Shown here: positions 1-5,674 of the stretch, in pieces
Numbering within the stretch: the first letter of the stretch is position 1
Layout: each line of letters starts with the position of its first letter
Program-made: the position numbers and the translations under genes
Assembly (NCBI GenBank): GCA_017651385.1
Contig: JAGCCY010000202.1
Location: 1-7,766 of the forward strand
Origin: Lachnospiraceae bacterium
GTDB taxonomy: Bacteria; Bacillota; Clostridia; Lachnospirales; Lachnospiraceae
Direction of reading: 5' to 3'
Length of the DNA stretch: 7,766 bases
Notes under the pieces: model-generated
Told to the model about the DNA's origin: nothing
What the model saw: the letters and a program-made list of their open reading frames with translations, nothing else
Database searches by the model: none

Positions 1-74
1 CAGCCCACTTGAAGACTATAGGTAAAAAATTTGGCAGATGGTATGATCTGTTATGGATGCAGAAAAAACTATAA
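1..74 (+). CDS. GNAT acetyltransferase, 3' end only (phosphinothricin acetyltransferase-like)
   Basis: Only the last 23 complete codons lie in the window, read in the frame beginning at base 3 and ending at TAA 72-74. The peptide contains KTIGKKFGRWYDLLWMQKKL. The pattern KxxGxKFGRWxDxxxMQ is the characteristic C-terminus of the phosphinothricin/methionine sulfoximine N-acetyltransferase branch (Pat/YwnH-like) of the GNAT fold, where it forms the last strands of the domain. Such proteins acetylate small amino-group substrates using acetyl-CoA. The catalytic and acetyl-CoA-binding parts are outside the window, so substrate and intactness cannot be judged. It points the same way as the GNAT genes downstream and is separated from the next secure gene by 126 bases. 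Confidence 0.75.
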   Translation, partial: AHLKTIGKKFGRWYDLLWMQKKL

Positions 75-200
75 TAAGCGGAGTAAAGATTTGTTGCCAC
101 TTCCGACGAAGGTGAACACTTTTTCATATAAAGATGAATCGTGGGGCAGATGTAATATGGTTATCAGAAGAAGTCAGCAGATTTAGGGAGGCAACTGAAA
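75..200 (+). other. Intergenic stretch with a possible 31-codon ORF
   Basis: This gap separates the GNAT tail from the next GNAT gene. It contains an open frame from a TTG at 91 to TAG at 184-186 (31 codons), preceded by GGAG with about 7 bases of spacing. The peptide, which includes TFSYKDESWGRCNMVI, is not one I recognise. It could be a real small protein, the end of a decayed gene, or chance. The gap ends in the ribosome binding site of the gene at 201. No convincing promoter or terminator was found. Confidence 0.3.
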
Positions 201-641
201 ATGAAAATAAGAAAATTTATCGAATCGGATTATCAGGATTTATATGATACTTTATCCGATCCCGAGGTGATGATATATATTGAACCGCCATACTCTGCAG
301 AGCAGACAAAGAAATTTCTCTTTGATTATGGAATATGTGACGATCCTTTTGTATTTGCCGCAGAGAATGATGACGGAAAATATATCGGTTATGTTATTTA
401 TCATGATTATGACGATCAGAGCATGGAGATCGGATGGCTTTTAAAACGATCCGAATGGGGCAAAGGGTATGCAAAAGAACTGACCAAAATGATGATAGAA
501 CAGGCAAAACGTGAAGGAAAGGCCGTGGTCATAGAGTGTGACCCCGAACAACAGATAACTAAGCATATTGCTGCGTCTTTTGGATTTGAATATCAAGGTG
601 AAGAAGATGACTGCAGCGTCTATAGATTACAGAATATATGA
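201..641 (+). CDS. GNAT family N-acetyltransferase
   Basis: A 146-residue single-domain GNAT protein of normal length for the family, expected to be cytoplasmic and to transfer an acetyl group from acetyl-CoA to an amine. The N-terminus, MKIRKFIESDYQDLYD, is the usual beta1-alpha1 opening (IRxxxxxDxxxLxxL). A central strand reads GKYIGYVIYHDY (59-70). The acetyl-CoA pyrophosphate loop (motif A, R/QxxGxG/A) is RSEWGKGYA at 83-91, followed by the helix AKELTKMMIEQAKREG. The C-terminal part KHIAASFGFEYQGE (121-134) matches the 'xxxlGFxxxg' end of the fold. The ATG is supported by GGGAGG at 186-191, 9 bases upstream. The substrate is not predictable. It is probably the first intact gene of a tight same-strand series running to 2825. 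Confidence 0.9.
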   Translation: MKIRKFIESDYQDLYDTLSDPEVMIYIEPPYSAEQTKKFLFDYGICDDPFVFAAENDDGKYIGYVIYHDYDDQSMEIGWLLKRSEWGKGYAKELTKMMIEQAKREGKAVVIECDPEQQITKHIAASFGFEYQGEEDDCSVYRLQNI

Positions 642-669
642 TAATTTTGATCTGATGGAGCAAAGAACC

Positions 670-851
670 ATGGTTAGAGAGATACTGGAAAGTGAGAAAG
701 AAGAACTGTTGAAGCTGTATCTGAATCTTCACGAGGACAGTCTTCCCGATGACAATGAATTACCGGATCAAAAGAGGAAAGCACTCTGAATTTTTACAGA
801 CAGGCCGGATATAACAGCGAGGACAAAACTGCTTTTATTCAGTGGCTTTAA
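670..851 (+). pseudogene. GNAT acetyltransferase remnant with an internal, frame-shifting deletion
   Basis: Two ends of one GNAT protein are joined in different frames. The first part starts at ATG 670, with GGAG at 657-660, and reads MVREILESEKEELLKLYLNLHEDSLPDDNE; this matches the usual 'IREAxxxDLxxLLxLYxxLHExSxPxDsE' opening of a GNAT subfamily. From about 759 a different frame (codon starts at multiples of 3) reads ITGSKEESTLNFYRQAG followed by YNSEDKTAFIQWL, ending at TAA 849-851. That is the typical C-terminus of the same subfamily ('TGSKxxxTLxFYxxAGYxxxDKTAFIQWL'). The centre, roughly 85-90 codons including the acetyl-CoA-binding motif A, is missing. Translation from 670 would stay in the first frame and stop at TGA 787-789, giving 39 residues with no catalytic core. 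The family match is from memory; the frame change is visible directly. Confidence 0.8.
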
Positions 852-870
852 CAGATGAAAGGAAATTGAG

Positions 871-1668
871 ATGGGAAACATTAAGATTGGGAGTTCTAAT
901 AATTCCGAAGAGGTAAAAGAACAATACCAAACATCTAAAGGTCTGGATACAAGGATATCTTTTCATGATAAATATTCAACCAACATGCAGGGGTATGGAA
1001 ATTGGATAGTTTCAAATTATGAGATCATTAAGGGAATGAAAGTACTGGAACTTGGATGCGGTACCGGAAGCATATGGATGGGACGCGATGATGTGCTGGA
1101 TATGTTTGGCAAGCTGGTTCTGACAGATTTCTCTGAGGGCATGCTGAATACGGCCCATGAGAATATAGGTGATAAAGATAATACAGAGTATCTGGTGGCA
1201 GATATTCAGGATCTGCCGTTTGGGGACAATTCCTTTGATATGGTTATTGCCAATTCCATGCTCTATCATGTTCCGGATATTGAAAAGGGGATAAAAGAGG
1301 TCAGAAGAGTGCTAAAGGACGATGGAGTGTTCTATTGTGCAACACTCGGTGAGAATAACTTTGTAGAGCAGCTTGCGGAATGGTTCAGACTAGACGGCGA
1401 GAAATTCAATCCTAACCATAACTTTACGATGCAGAACGGAGAACAGATATTAAGAACTGCTTTTTCGGATATAGAAGCAAGATTTTACAAGGATTCTCTG
1501 CATATAACCGATATTGATGACCTTGTAGATTATTTAAGAAGTTTAGCTTCACTGAAAGCATTAAATGATGTTCCGCTTGAAAGATTGAAAGAAATAATAA
1601 CCGAGCATTCGGTAAATGGTGTGGTAGATTTACCGAAGGAGTACGGAATGTTTATTGCGAAGGGATAG
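871..1668 (+). CDS. Class I SAM-dependent methyltransferase (Methyltransf_11 type)
   Basis: A 265-residue cytoplasmic enzyme expected to transfer a methyl group from S-adenosylmethionine. The Rossmann-fold motifs appear in order: motif I VLELGCGTGSIW (58-69) for SAM binding; the strand-2 end VLTDFSEGML (83-92), whose acidic residue normally contacts the SAM ribose; YLVADIQDLPFGDNSFDMVI (107-126) with the adenine-contacting Asp and motif II; NSMLYHVPD (128-136); and LKDDGVFYC (148-156). The C-terminal 100 residues form a less conserved lid that probably sets substrate choice, and nothing there identifies the substrate. AAAGGA lies about 8 bases before the ATG. The gene follows the GNAT remnant by 19 bases and is followed almost at once by the flavin reductase gene, so co-transcription is likely. 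Confidence 0.9.
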   Translation: MGNIKIGSSNNSEEVKEQYQTSKGLDTRISFHDKYSTNMQGYGNWIVSNYEIIKGMKVLELGCGTGSIWMGRDDVLDMFGKLVLTDFSEGMLNTAHENIGDKDNTEYLVADIQDLPFGDNSFDMVIANSMLYHVPDIEKGIKEVRRVLKDDGVFYCATLGENNFVEQLAEWFRLDGEKFNPNHNFTMQNGEQILRTAFSDIEARFYKDSLHITDIDDLVDYLRSLASLKALNDVPLERLKEIITEHSVNGVVDLPKEYGMFIAKG

Positions 1669-1675
1669 AAAAAAG

Positions 1676-2293
1676 ATGAAAAGGATGATAAGTATGGCGA
1701 ATATTGATAACTCTCCCTCCCGGGGAGGATCTGTAAAAAGAAAATCGGTTGCTCCCGTTTATTCCATGTGTGTTCAACCGGCTTTTATCATCGGAACAAA
1801 TAATGAGGACGGGTCACATAATTTCGCACCGATCACATGGGCGAGCGCTACCCATGAAGAAGGGGACGGATATCTGTTTGTCATAAGCATGGCGGGCAAT
1901 AAGAGGACCAAACAAAATGTGATCCGTACGGGATTATTCAGTGCGAATCTTGTAAATACGCAGATGCTTCCGCTTATGGACTATTTTGGCACGCATCACG
2001 CAGCGGACGGGTCAAAAGACGCACTTGAGTACGAGGTATCAAGAGGTGAAGTGCTCGATGTTCCGACTCTTGACGCAAGTCCCTGGGTATATGAATGTGA
2101 GGTGTCAAAAGCTGTGGAAACAGGAGATTCCACAACCTTTTTCTGCAAAATACGGAATATCCAGATGGATGAAAGACTTGATTGTGCGGATATCTTTGAT
2201 GTTGATCTGACAAAGCTCGATCCTGTTATATATTCAGGAAGATATCACAGCCTTGGTCAGATGCTCGGTGAGATTGGAGATTTTCTGAAATAG
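1676..2293 (+). CDS. Flavin reductase-like FMN-binding protein
   Basis: A 205-residue protein of the flavin reductase-like family (split-barrel FMN-binding fold), whose members bind FMN and reduce flavins or act in small oxidoreductase systems. Visible family features are SVAPVYSMCVQPAFIIGT (24-41), the FMN-site strand HNFAPITWAS (48-57), NKRTKQNVIRTGLFSANLVN (75-94) and the C-terminal PVIYSGRYHSLGQMLG (183-198). The start is uncertain. The frame is open from TTG 1655, but ATG 1676 has AAGGGA 10 bases upstream and avoids overlapping the methyltransferase gene. ATG 1694, with AAAGG at 1680-1684, is almost as good. All conserved sequence lies after residue 20, so the choice does not affect function. 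It sits 13 bases before the next GNAT gene. The electron partner and substrate are unknown. Confidence 0.87.
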   Translation: MKRMISMANIDNSPSRGGSVKRKSVAPVYSMCVQPAFIIGTNNEDGSHNFAPITWASATHEEGDGYLFVISMAGNKRTKQNVIRTGLFSANLVNTQMLPLMDYFGTHHAADGSKDALEYEVSRGEVLDVPTLDASPWVYECEVSKAVETGDSTTFFCKIRNIQMDERLDCADIFDVDLTKLDPVIYSGRYHSLGQMLGEIGDFLK

Positions 2294-2306
2294 GGAGTAT
2301 ATAACT

Positions 2307-2825
2307 ATGGAAACGGTTGAAACAAAAAGACTGATAATGAGACGATTGATGCCGGAAGATTATCTTGAAATGGCGGCATGGGATATGGATGAGAGAGTAT
2401 ATAAGTATTTACTGGGTAATGCATGTAAGACCCCGGAGGAACCGCTTGCATGGCTCCCCAAAAAGGATCCAAACTCAAAGACCAATATCTTAATGCTTGT
2501 AAAAGAAAAAGCGGATGGTCATGCCGTGGGGATATATGCGCTTAATCATGAAGTTGAAAGAGATGTCTGGACACTGTCATACGTGAACAGATACGACGAT
2601 TGGGGCAAGGGATATACTGTTGAGGGCATGAAGGCACTGATGGATCATGCGGTCAGGGAATACGGAGCACGTACCTTTGAGGCCGAGTGCGCAAAGGAAA
2701 ATGAAGGCAGTGCGCGCGTTATGCAGAAGCTTGGGATGGTATACGATCACGATTCCTCATATTCCAAGAGTGACGGCAGCAAAACTTTCGAATCTGTGGT
2801 CTATCTGCTTACCGTCGATGATTAA
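2307..2825 (+). CDS. GNAT family N-acetyltransferase, RimJ/RimL type
   Basis: A 172-residue protein of the Acetyltransf_3 (RimJ/RimL-like) branch of GNAT. It opens with ETKRLIMRRLMPEDYLEMAAW (5-25), the standard 'TxRLxLRxlxxxDxxxl' start. It carries the acetyl-CoA loop YDDWGKGYTVEGMKALMDHA (96-115) and the closing segment AECAKENEGSARVMQKLGM (128-146), where the 'N..S.rvmqKLGM' pattern is diagnostic. Despite the name, many such proteins acetylate small molecules or other proteins rather than ribosomal proteins S5 or L12, so the substrate is left open. GGGAG sits 9 bases before the ATG. It is the last gene of the same-strand run, converging on the VanZ-like gene with only 19 bases between the two stop codons and no visible terminator hairpin. 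Confidence 0.9.
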   Translation: METVETKRLIMRRLMPEDYLEMAAWDMDERVYKYLLGNACKTPEEPLAWLPKKDPNSKTNILMLVKEKADGHAVGIYALNHEVERDVWTLSYVNRYDDWGKGYTVEGMKALMDHAVREYGARTFEAECAKENEGSARVMQKLGMVYDHDSSYSKSDGSKTFESVVYLLTVDD

Positions 2826-2844
2826 GAAGCGGGAATATGTCAGA

Positions 2845-3384
2845 TCAGCATTCATGTTTTTTTGACATACGTGAAACTGCAAAATATATCAATGCGCCGA
2901 TCGCAAATCCCGTAGTATTAAGGATGAAGTCATCTATATCCGAACAGTGGTCGAAAAGCGGCAGCTGCGATATTTCAATGAGTATTGGAAAAGCAGCTCC
3001 GGCAAGTAAGGTCTTCGGGAAATTATTTAATTTCTTAAAGCAGACGGGCCAAACGATCCCCACCGGAATGAACATGGCAATGTTTCCGAAGATATTAACT
3101 TGCCATCCGTCGTATCTTTCCCAAACAAATGTAAAAGGTCTTATATTCGTCCATAAAGGAAAAATCCTGTTTTTGTCAAAAGTAAGAGTTCCTATGTGGC
3201 CGTCCACATGATGAAGCGGAAAATAAACCATTCTGCTTATAACAACAATGCATATATAAACCATGAGAAGTTTAAGTTCATGCTTTATGGTGCATTTTTT
3301 GTTAACGGTACAGGCGATGATCCTGGATATTATCCATGCTATGGTTATAAAGCAGATCATGTGCCAATATTTTATCGTGATCAT
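2845..3384 (-). CDS. VanZ family membrane protein
   Basis: A 179-residue integral membrane protein. Hydrophobic segments lie near residues 7-24, 38-54, 97-116, 124-141 and 156-171. VanZ-family signatures are visible in the second half: QVNIFGNIAMFIPVGIVWP (95-113), matching 'N..l.N...FiPlG', and ILIEISQLPLF (134-144) followed by DIDDFILNTTGFAIG (149-163), matching 'EisQ...R..diDDvilNt.G...G'. VanZ itself raises low-level teicoplanin resistance; most family members have no proven role, so 'VanZ-like' describes homology only. The reading frame is open to 3432, but ATG 3384 is chosen because AGGAGG at 3394-3399 sits 9 bases upstream. It follows the PstS-like gene by 28 bases on the same strand and is probably the last gene of that operon. 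The C-terminus SKKHEC is basic and probably cytoplasmic. Confidence 0.88.
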   Translation of the reverse strand: MITIKYWHMICFITIAWIISRIIACTVNKKCTIKHELKLLMVYICIVVISRMVYFPLHHVDGHIGTLTFDKNRIFPLWTNIRPFTFVWERYDGWQVNIFGNIAMFIPVGIVWPVCFKKLNNFPKTLLAGAAFPILIEISQLPLFDHCSDIDDFILNTTGFAIGALIYFAVSRMSKKHEC

Positions 3385-3393
3385 TTCTGTTTC

Positions 3394-3399
3394 CCTCCT
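3394..3399 (-). promoter_or_regulatory. Ribosome binding site fixing the VanZ-like start
   Basis: On the minus strand this reads AGGAGG, a full Shine-Dalgarno match, 9 bases before ATG 3384. The upstream in-frame ATG at 3432 lies inside the end of the PstS-like gene and has no such site. Confidence 0.85.
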
Positions 3400-3412
3400 A
3401 AATTCTAAGATG

Positions 3413-4399
3413 TTACATATGTAATCCCACATAGCCGCATTTTTCTATCATGGTCTGACCTTCATCGGAAAGAAGCCAGTCCACAAGTTTTATCACATTT
3501 TCGTTTGAATTGTCTTTTCTGTATACCACATAGAAGTTTGCGGAAATTGGATATGAGCCGTTTTTGATGTTATCGGCATCGGGATAGACACCGTTTACAC
3601 AAAGCATCTTTACATCGCTGTTGGCTACCATTCCGGAAAGATAGTACCTGAAAGAATATCCTATGGAGGCACCGAATACGGATGAAGGCTCTCTTTTTTC
3701 AATCATGTCTCCTTCCATGAATTTCTCCATCATGGTCTGGCTTCCGGAACCCTTTATCCTAAGAAGGGGATTGATCGTACGATTTATACCCCCGACTTCG
3801 TTCCAGTTTTTGATCTCACCCCTGTAGATTCCTCTTATCTCATCGATCGAGAGGTCATCTACAGGGTTTTTGGTATTTACAAAAAACACAAATGCTTCCA
3901 TGCCTACAGGTACGATATTGAGTTCCACGCCTTTTTCGGCTGCGGACTCAAGCTGTTCTTTGGACGGATATGCCGTAAAGAAAAGATCTACACTGCCGTC
4001 CACCGTTGCATCAAAGCCTCTTATGGTATTCTGATATTGCATCGCGCTGTCTTTTGCGAAATTCTCTCCGTACAGGTTGTCATCGGAAAAAGCCCCTCCT
4101 TCGTAAGTCACGCATCCACTTGGATAGATGTTATCTATGACCGAGGCATAAACGGGAACCAGGGCGGCAGCCCCGTCCAGTACGGGAAGATCGTCTGTTT
4201 CGGAAAAATGAAGGGAAGAACCCGTTCTTGCAAGTTCGGATCCGTCCTCAAAGGGCAGATACCTGCCTACATCCACCATTTTAAGCTGCGATGAGGTGCT
4301 GTAATTATTTCCGAGTTTTCTTGTGACATTCACATATAAAAAAGCATTAAAGGCCACAAAGATAAGAGCTGTGGCCAGAAGTATCAGTTTCTTTTTCAT
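3413..4399 (-). CDS. PstS-like substrate-binding protein, membrane-anchored
   Basis: A 328-residue extracytoplasmic binding protein of the PstS-like periplasmic binding superfamily. Residues 1-24 are KKK followed by a hydrophobic stretch. There is no lipobox cysteine and no clear AxA cleavage site, so an uncleaved membrane anchor is likely. Family motifs are LDGAAALVPVYASVIDNIYP (74-93), VDLFFTAYPS (137-146), KNPVDDLSIDEIRGIYRGEI (177-196) followed by KNWNEVGG, RIKGSGSQTMMEKFM (214-228) for the anion-binding SGSxT-type loop, SIGYSFRYY (245-253) and DEGQTMIEKCGYVGL (312-326). The loop reads GSGSQ where phosphate binders usually have SGT(R), so phosphate specificity is unproven. ATG 4399 is chosen over the open frame to 4474 because AAAGGAG (4408-4414) lies 8 bases upstream. 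It overlaps the preceding small gene by ATGA. No transporter permease or ATPase lies nearby. Confidence 0.88.
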   Translation of the reverse strand: MKKKLILLATALIFVAFNAFLYVNVTRKLGNNYSTSSQLKMVDVGRYLPFEDGSELARTGSSLHFSETDDLPVLDGAAALVPVYASVIDNIYPSGCVTYEGGAFSDDNLYGENFAKDSAMQYQNTIRGFDATVDGSVDLFFTAYPSKEQLESAAEKGVELNIVPVGMEAFVFFVNTKNPVDDLSIDEIRGIYRGEIKNWNEVGGINRTINPLLRIKGSGSQTMMEKFMEGDMIEKREPSSVFGASIGYSFRYYLSGMVANSDVKMLCVNGVYPDADNIKNGSYPISANFYVVYRKDNSNENVIKLVDWLLSDEGQTMIEKCGYVGLHM

Positions 4400-4539
4400 A
4401 GCCATAACTCCTTTGAAATATAGTATATGATCGATGAATTGGGGTATGCGAGAATTATATAGATCACGTGGCATATTGAGAGAAGCAGGCCTGCGATAAC
4501 GATCCCGAGCAATACCCTTAAAAATTTTCTGTCGCTCAT
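4396..4539 (-). CDS. Small single-helix membrane protein (47 aa), unknown function
   Basis: A short ORF starting MSDRKFLRVLLGIVIAG. A basic N-terminus (DRKFLR) is followed by one hydrophobic segment at about 8-31 and a short Tyr/Ile-rich tail ending ISKELWL, so an N-in, C-out membrane protein is inferred. I do not recognise a family. Reasons to believe it is real are its placement and composition: its ATG (4539) comes 1 base after the TAA of the 71-residue gene, and its TGA overlaps the ATG of the PstS-like gene as ATGA, the arrangement typical of translational coupling. Without it there would be a 141-base hole inside an otherwise gapless operon. No strong Shine-Dalgarno site is visible, only GGCGAG inside the end of the upstream gene, which fits re-initiation from upstream translation. 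It may be a partner or stabiliser of the anchored PstS-like protein. Confidence 0.7.
   Translation of the reverse strand: MSDRKFLRVLLGIVIAGLLLSICHVIYIILAYPNSSIIYYISKELWL
4408..4414 (-). promoter_or_regulatory. Ribosome binding site fixing the PstS-like start
   Basis: The minus strand reads AAAGGAG, 8 bases before ATG 4399 (MKKKL). It is embedded in the last codons of the 47-residue gene. The ATG two codons earlier (MAM) would be only 2 bases from the site, which is too close. Confidence 0.8.
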
Positions 4540-4540
4540 G

Positions 4541-4756
4541 TTACATGCTCGCCATAAAAGCATTGACTAAAAGTATGACTGCCAGAATAAGTAAGATTGT
4601 TATTCCCAAAACACCCGCACTGACGATAAACCATGTAGAATAATTTGCAGATCTTTTTCTGCCGGCGATCCTGGCATCGTGACCGTCTTTTATAAAAAAG
4701 ACCAGCGATACGATGAAGTTGATGAGAACACATGCTAAAATAGTATAAAATATCAT
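4541..4756 (-). CDS. Small membrane protein with two helices (71 aa), unknown function
   Basis: A 71-residue protein with two hydrophobic helices, about residues 2-22 and 42-66, joined by a polar basic loop KDGHDARIAGRKRSANYS (23-40). By the positive-inside rule the loop is cytoplasmic and both ends face outward, giving a hairpin in the membrane. I do not recognise a family. The frame is open to 4789, but ATG 4756 is chosen because AAAGGAGG (4768-4775) precedes it by 11 bases and the longer form would begin at the promoter. It is the first gene of the minus-strand operon and ends 1 base before the 47-residue gene. Its conserved-looking position ahead of an anchored binding protein suggests a shared membrane complex, but that is inference. 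Confidence 0.78.
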   Translation of the reverse strand: MIFYTILACVLINFIVSLVFFIKDGHDARIAGRKRSANYSTWFIVSAGVLGITILLILAVILLVNAFMASM

Positions 4757-4767
4757 AAAAACCCCAT

Positions 4768-4775
4768 CCTCCTTT
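4768..4775 (-). promoter_or_regulatory. Ribosome binding site of the 71-residue membrane protein
   Basis: The minus strand reads AAAGGAGG. The ATG immediately after it is too close to be used; the ATG at 4756 is 11 bases away, slightly long but acceptable. Confidence 0.7.
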
Positions 4776-4787
4776 GATATGCTTATC

Positions 4788-4796
4788 ATTATAGCA
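4788..4796 (-). promoter_or_regulatory. Extended -10 promoter for the minus-strand operon
   Basis: The minus strand reads TGCTATAAT, a perfect extended -10 element (TGnTATAAT) for the housekeeping sigma factor. It lies 12 bases before the Shine-Dalgarno site of the first gene, which would give a very short leader. No good TTGACA-like box is seen 16-18 bases upstream, consistent with extended -10 dependence. A 6-base inverted repeat, TTATCA at 4783-4788 and TGATAA at 4806-4811, brackets the element and could be an operator, but it may equally be chance in AT-rich DNA. Confidence 0.6.
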
Positions 4797-4804
4797 GATT
4801 ATGC

Positions 4805-4833
4805 TTGATAAAAGATATAAAGTGATATATTAC
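4805..4833 (+). promoter_or_regulatory. Possible promoter for the MBL-fold gene
   Basis: TTGATA at 4805-4810 and TATTAC at 4828-4833 are separated by 17 bases, a fair sigma-A type pair about 50 bases before the start codon at 4883. It overlaps the upstream flank of the divergent promoter, so the two transcription units could influence each other. The region is AT-rich, so a chance match is possible. Confidence 0.4.
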
Positions 4834-4882
4834 AGATTATACCCGGCTGACCAAACATGCACGAAATGTGGAAAGGTGATCT

Positions 4883-5674
4883 ATGAAAATAACTGTTTTG
4901 ATTGAAAATACTGCCTGTGACAAAGAACTGACCGCGGAACACGGGCTGAGCCTTTATATAGAAACTTCCGACAAGACCGTCATTTTTGATTCGGGGCAAT
5001 CGGAACACTTTGCGGAGAATGCCCAAAAGATGGGTGTTGATCTTAAAAAAGTCGACATAGCGGTCCTTTCTCATGGTCATTATGACCACAGCGGAGGCTT
5101 TTTAAGATTTCTTGAGATAAATGATAAAGCCCGGATCTACATGAACGAGAACGTATTCGGCAATCATCTGAACAGGACCGGTAAATATATCGGAGTGGAT
5201 CAAAAACTTCAAAAAAGCGACAGGATAACACTTACAAACGATGAATATCATATAGACGATTCACTGACACTTTATACCTTAAATGACATGACGCCAAAGT
5301 ATCCTGTCGACAGTGCCGGACTTTCCGTAGATATCGGCGGAAAGATCTCAGCGGATACATTTAGACATGAGCATTATCTTCTGATAGAGGACGAGGGGAA
5401 GAAAGTGCTGATAAGCGGATGTTCGCATAAGGGGATCTTAAATATCGAAAACCGCTTTGAGCCGGATTACCTGATCGGAGGTTTTCATTTCATGGATGTA
5501 AGTATGGATGCAAAAGGGCAGGAAAGATTAAAAGAAGCGGCAAACGAACTTCTCTCATATCGTACTGTGTATTACACAGGGCACTGTACCGGAGCGGAAC
5601 AGTTTGAATATATGAAGAAGATCATGGGGGAGAGGCTTGAACGCATTTACACCGGCCGGACGATCAGTATCTAG
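4883..5674 (+). CDS. Metallo-beta-lactamase fold hydrolase (COG1237-like)
   Basis: A 263-residue cytoplasmic protein of the metallo-beta-lactamase superfamily. The zinc motif HxHxDH is present as SHGHYDHSGG (63-72; His64, His66, Asp68, His69). The strand before it, TVIFDSGQS (32-40), and DIAVLSHGH are typical. Later candidate metal ligands are His182 in ISGCSHKGI (177-185), His202 in IGGFHFMD (198-205) and His234 in YTGHCTG (231-237). The order 'NT...GLS..IE....ILFDtG' then 'SGCSHxGI' and 'GGFH' is that of the COG1237 group, some of whose members are annotated as a methanopterin-pathway ribofuranosylaminobenzene phosphate synthase. That name should not be taken as function in a Firmicute, and the substrate is unknown. 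AAAGGTG precedes the ATG by 4 bases. It stands divergent from the PstS-like operon. Confidence 0.9.
   Translation: MKITVLIENTACDKELTAEHGLSLYIETSDKTVIFDSGQSEHFAENAQKMGVDLKKVDIAVLSHGHYDHSGGFLRFLEINDKARIYMNENVFGNHLNRTGKYIGVDQKLQKSDRITLTNDEYHIDDSLTLYTLNDMTPKYPVDSAGLSVDIGGKISADTFRHEHYLLIEDEGKKVLISGCSHKGILNIENRFEPDYLIGGFHFMDVSMDAKGQERLKEAANELLSYRTVYYTGHCTGAEQFEYMKKIMGERLERIYTGRTISI

Noticed and set aside
568..789. A 73-codon plus-strand ORF spanning the end of the first GNAT gene
   Set aside because: Its first third overlaps the well-supported GNAT gene in another frame. Only the part from ATG 670 is gene-like, and that is the N-terminal piece of the GNAT remnant.
75..870. Integron-type cassette recombination sites between the GNAT genes
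   Set aside because: The gaps at 642-669 and 852-870 are too short for attC sites, and no shared imperfect palindromes were found in 75-200.
2837..3211. A 124-codon plus-strand ORF opposite the VanZ-like gene
   Set aside because: It is antisense to a clear VanZ-family protein with full motifs, has no ribosome binding site of note and no recognisable domain.
4536..4733. A 65-codon minus-strand ORF overlapping the two-helix membrane protein in another frame
   Set aside because: It is Cys/His/Arg-rich with no helix or domain, has no proper ribosome binding site, and lies almost entirely inside the better-supported 71-residue gene.
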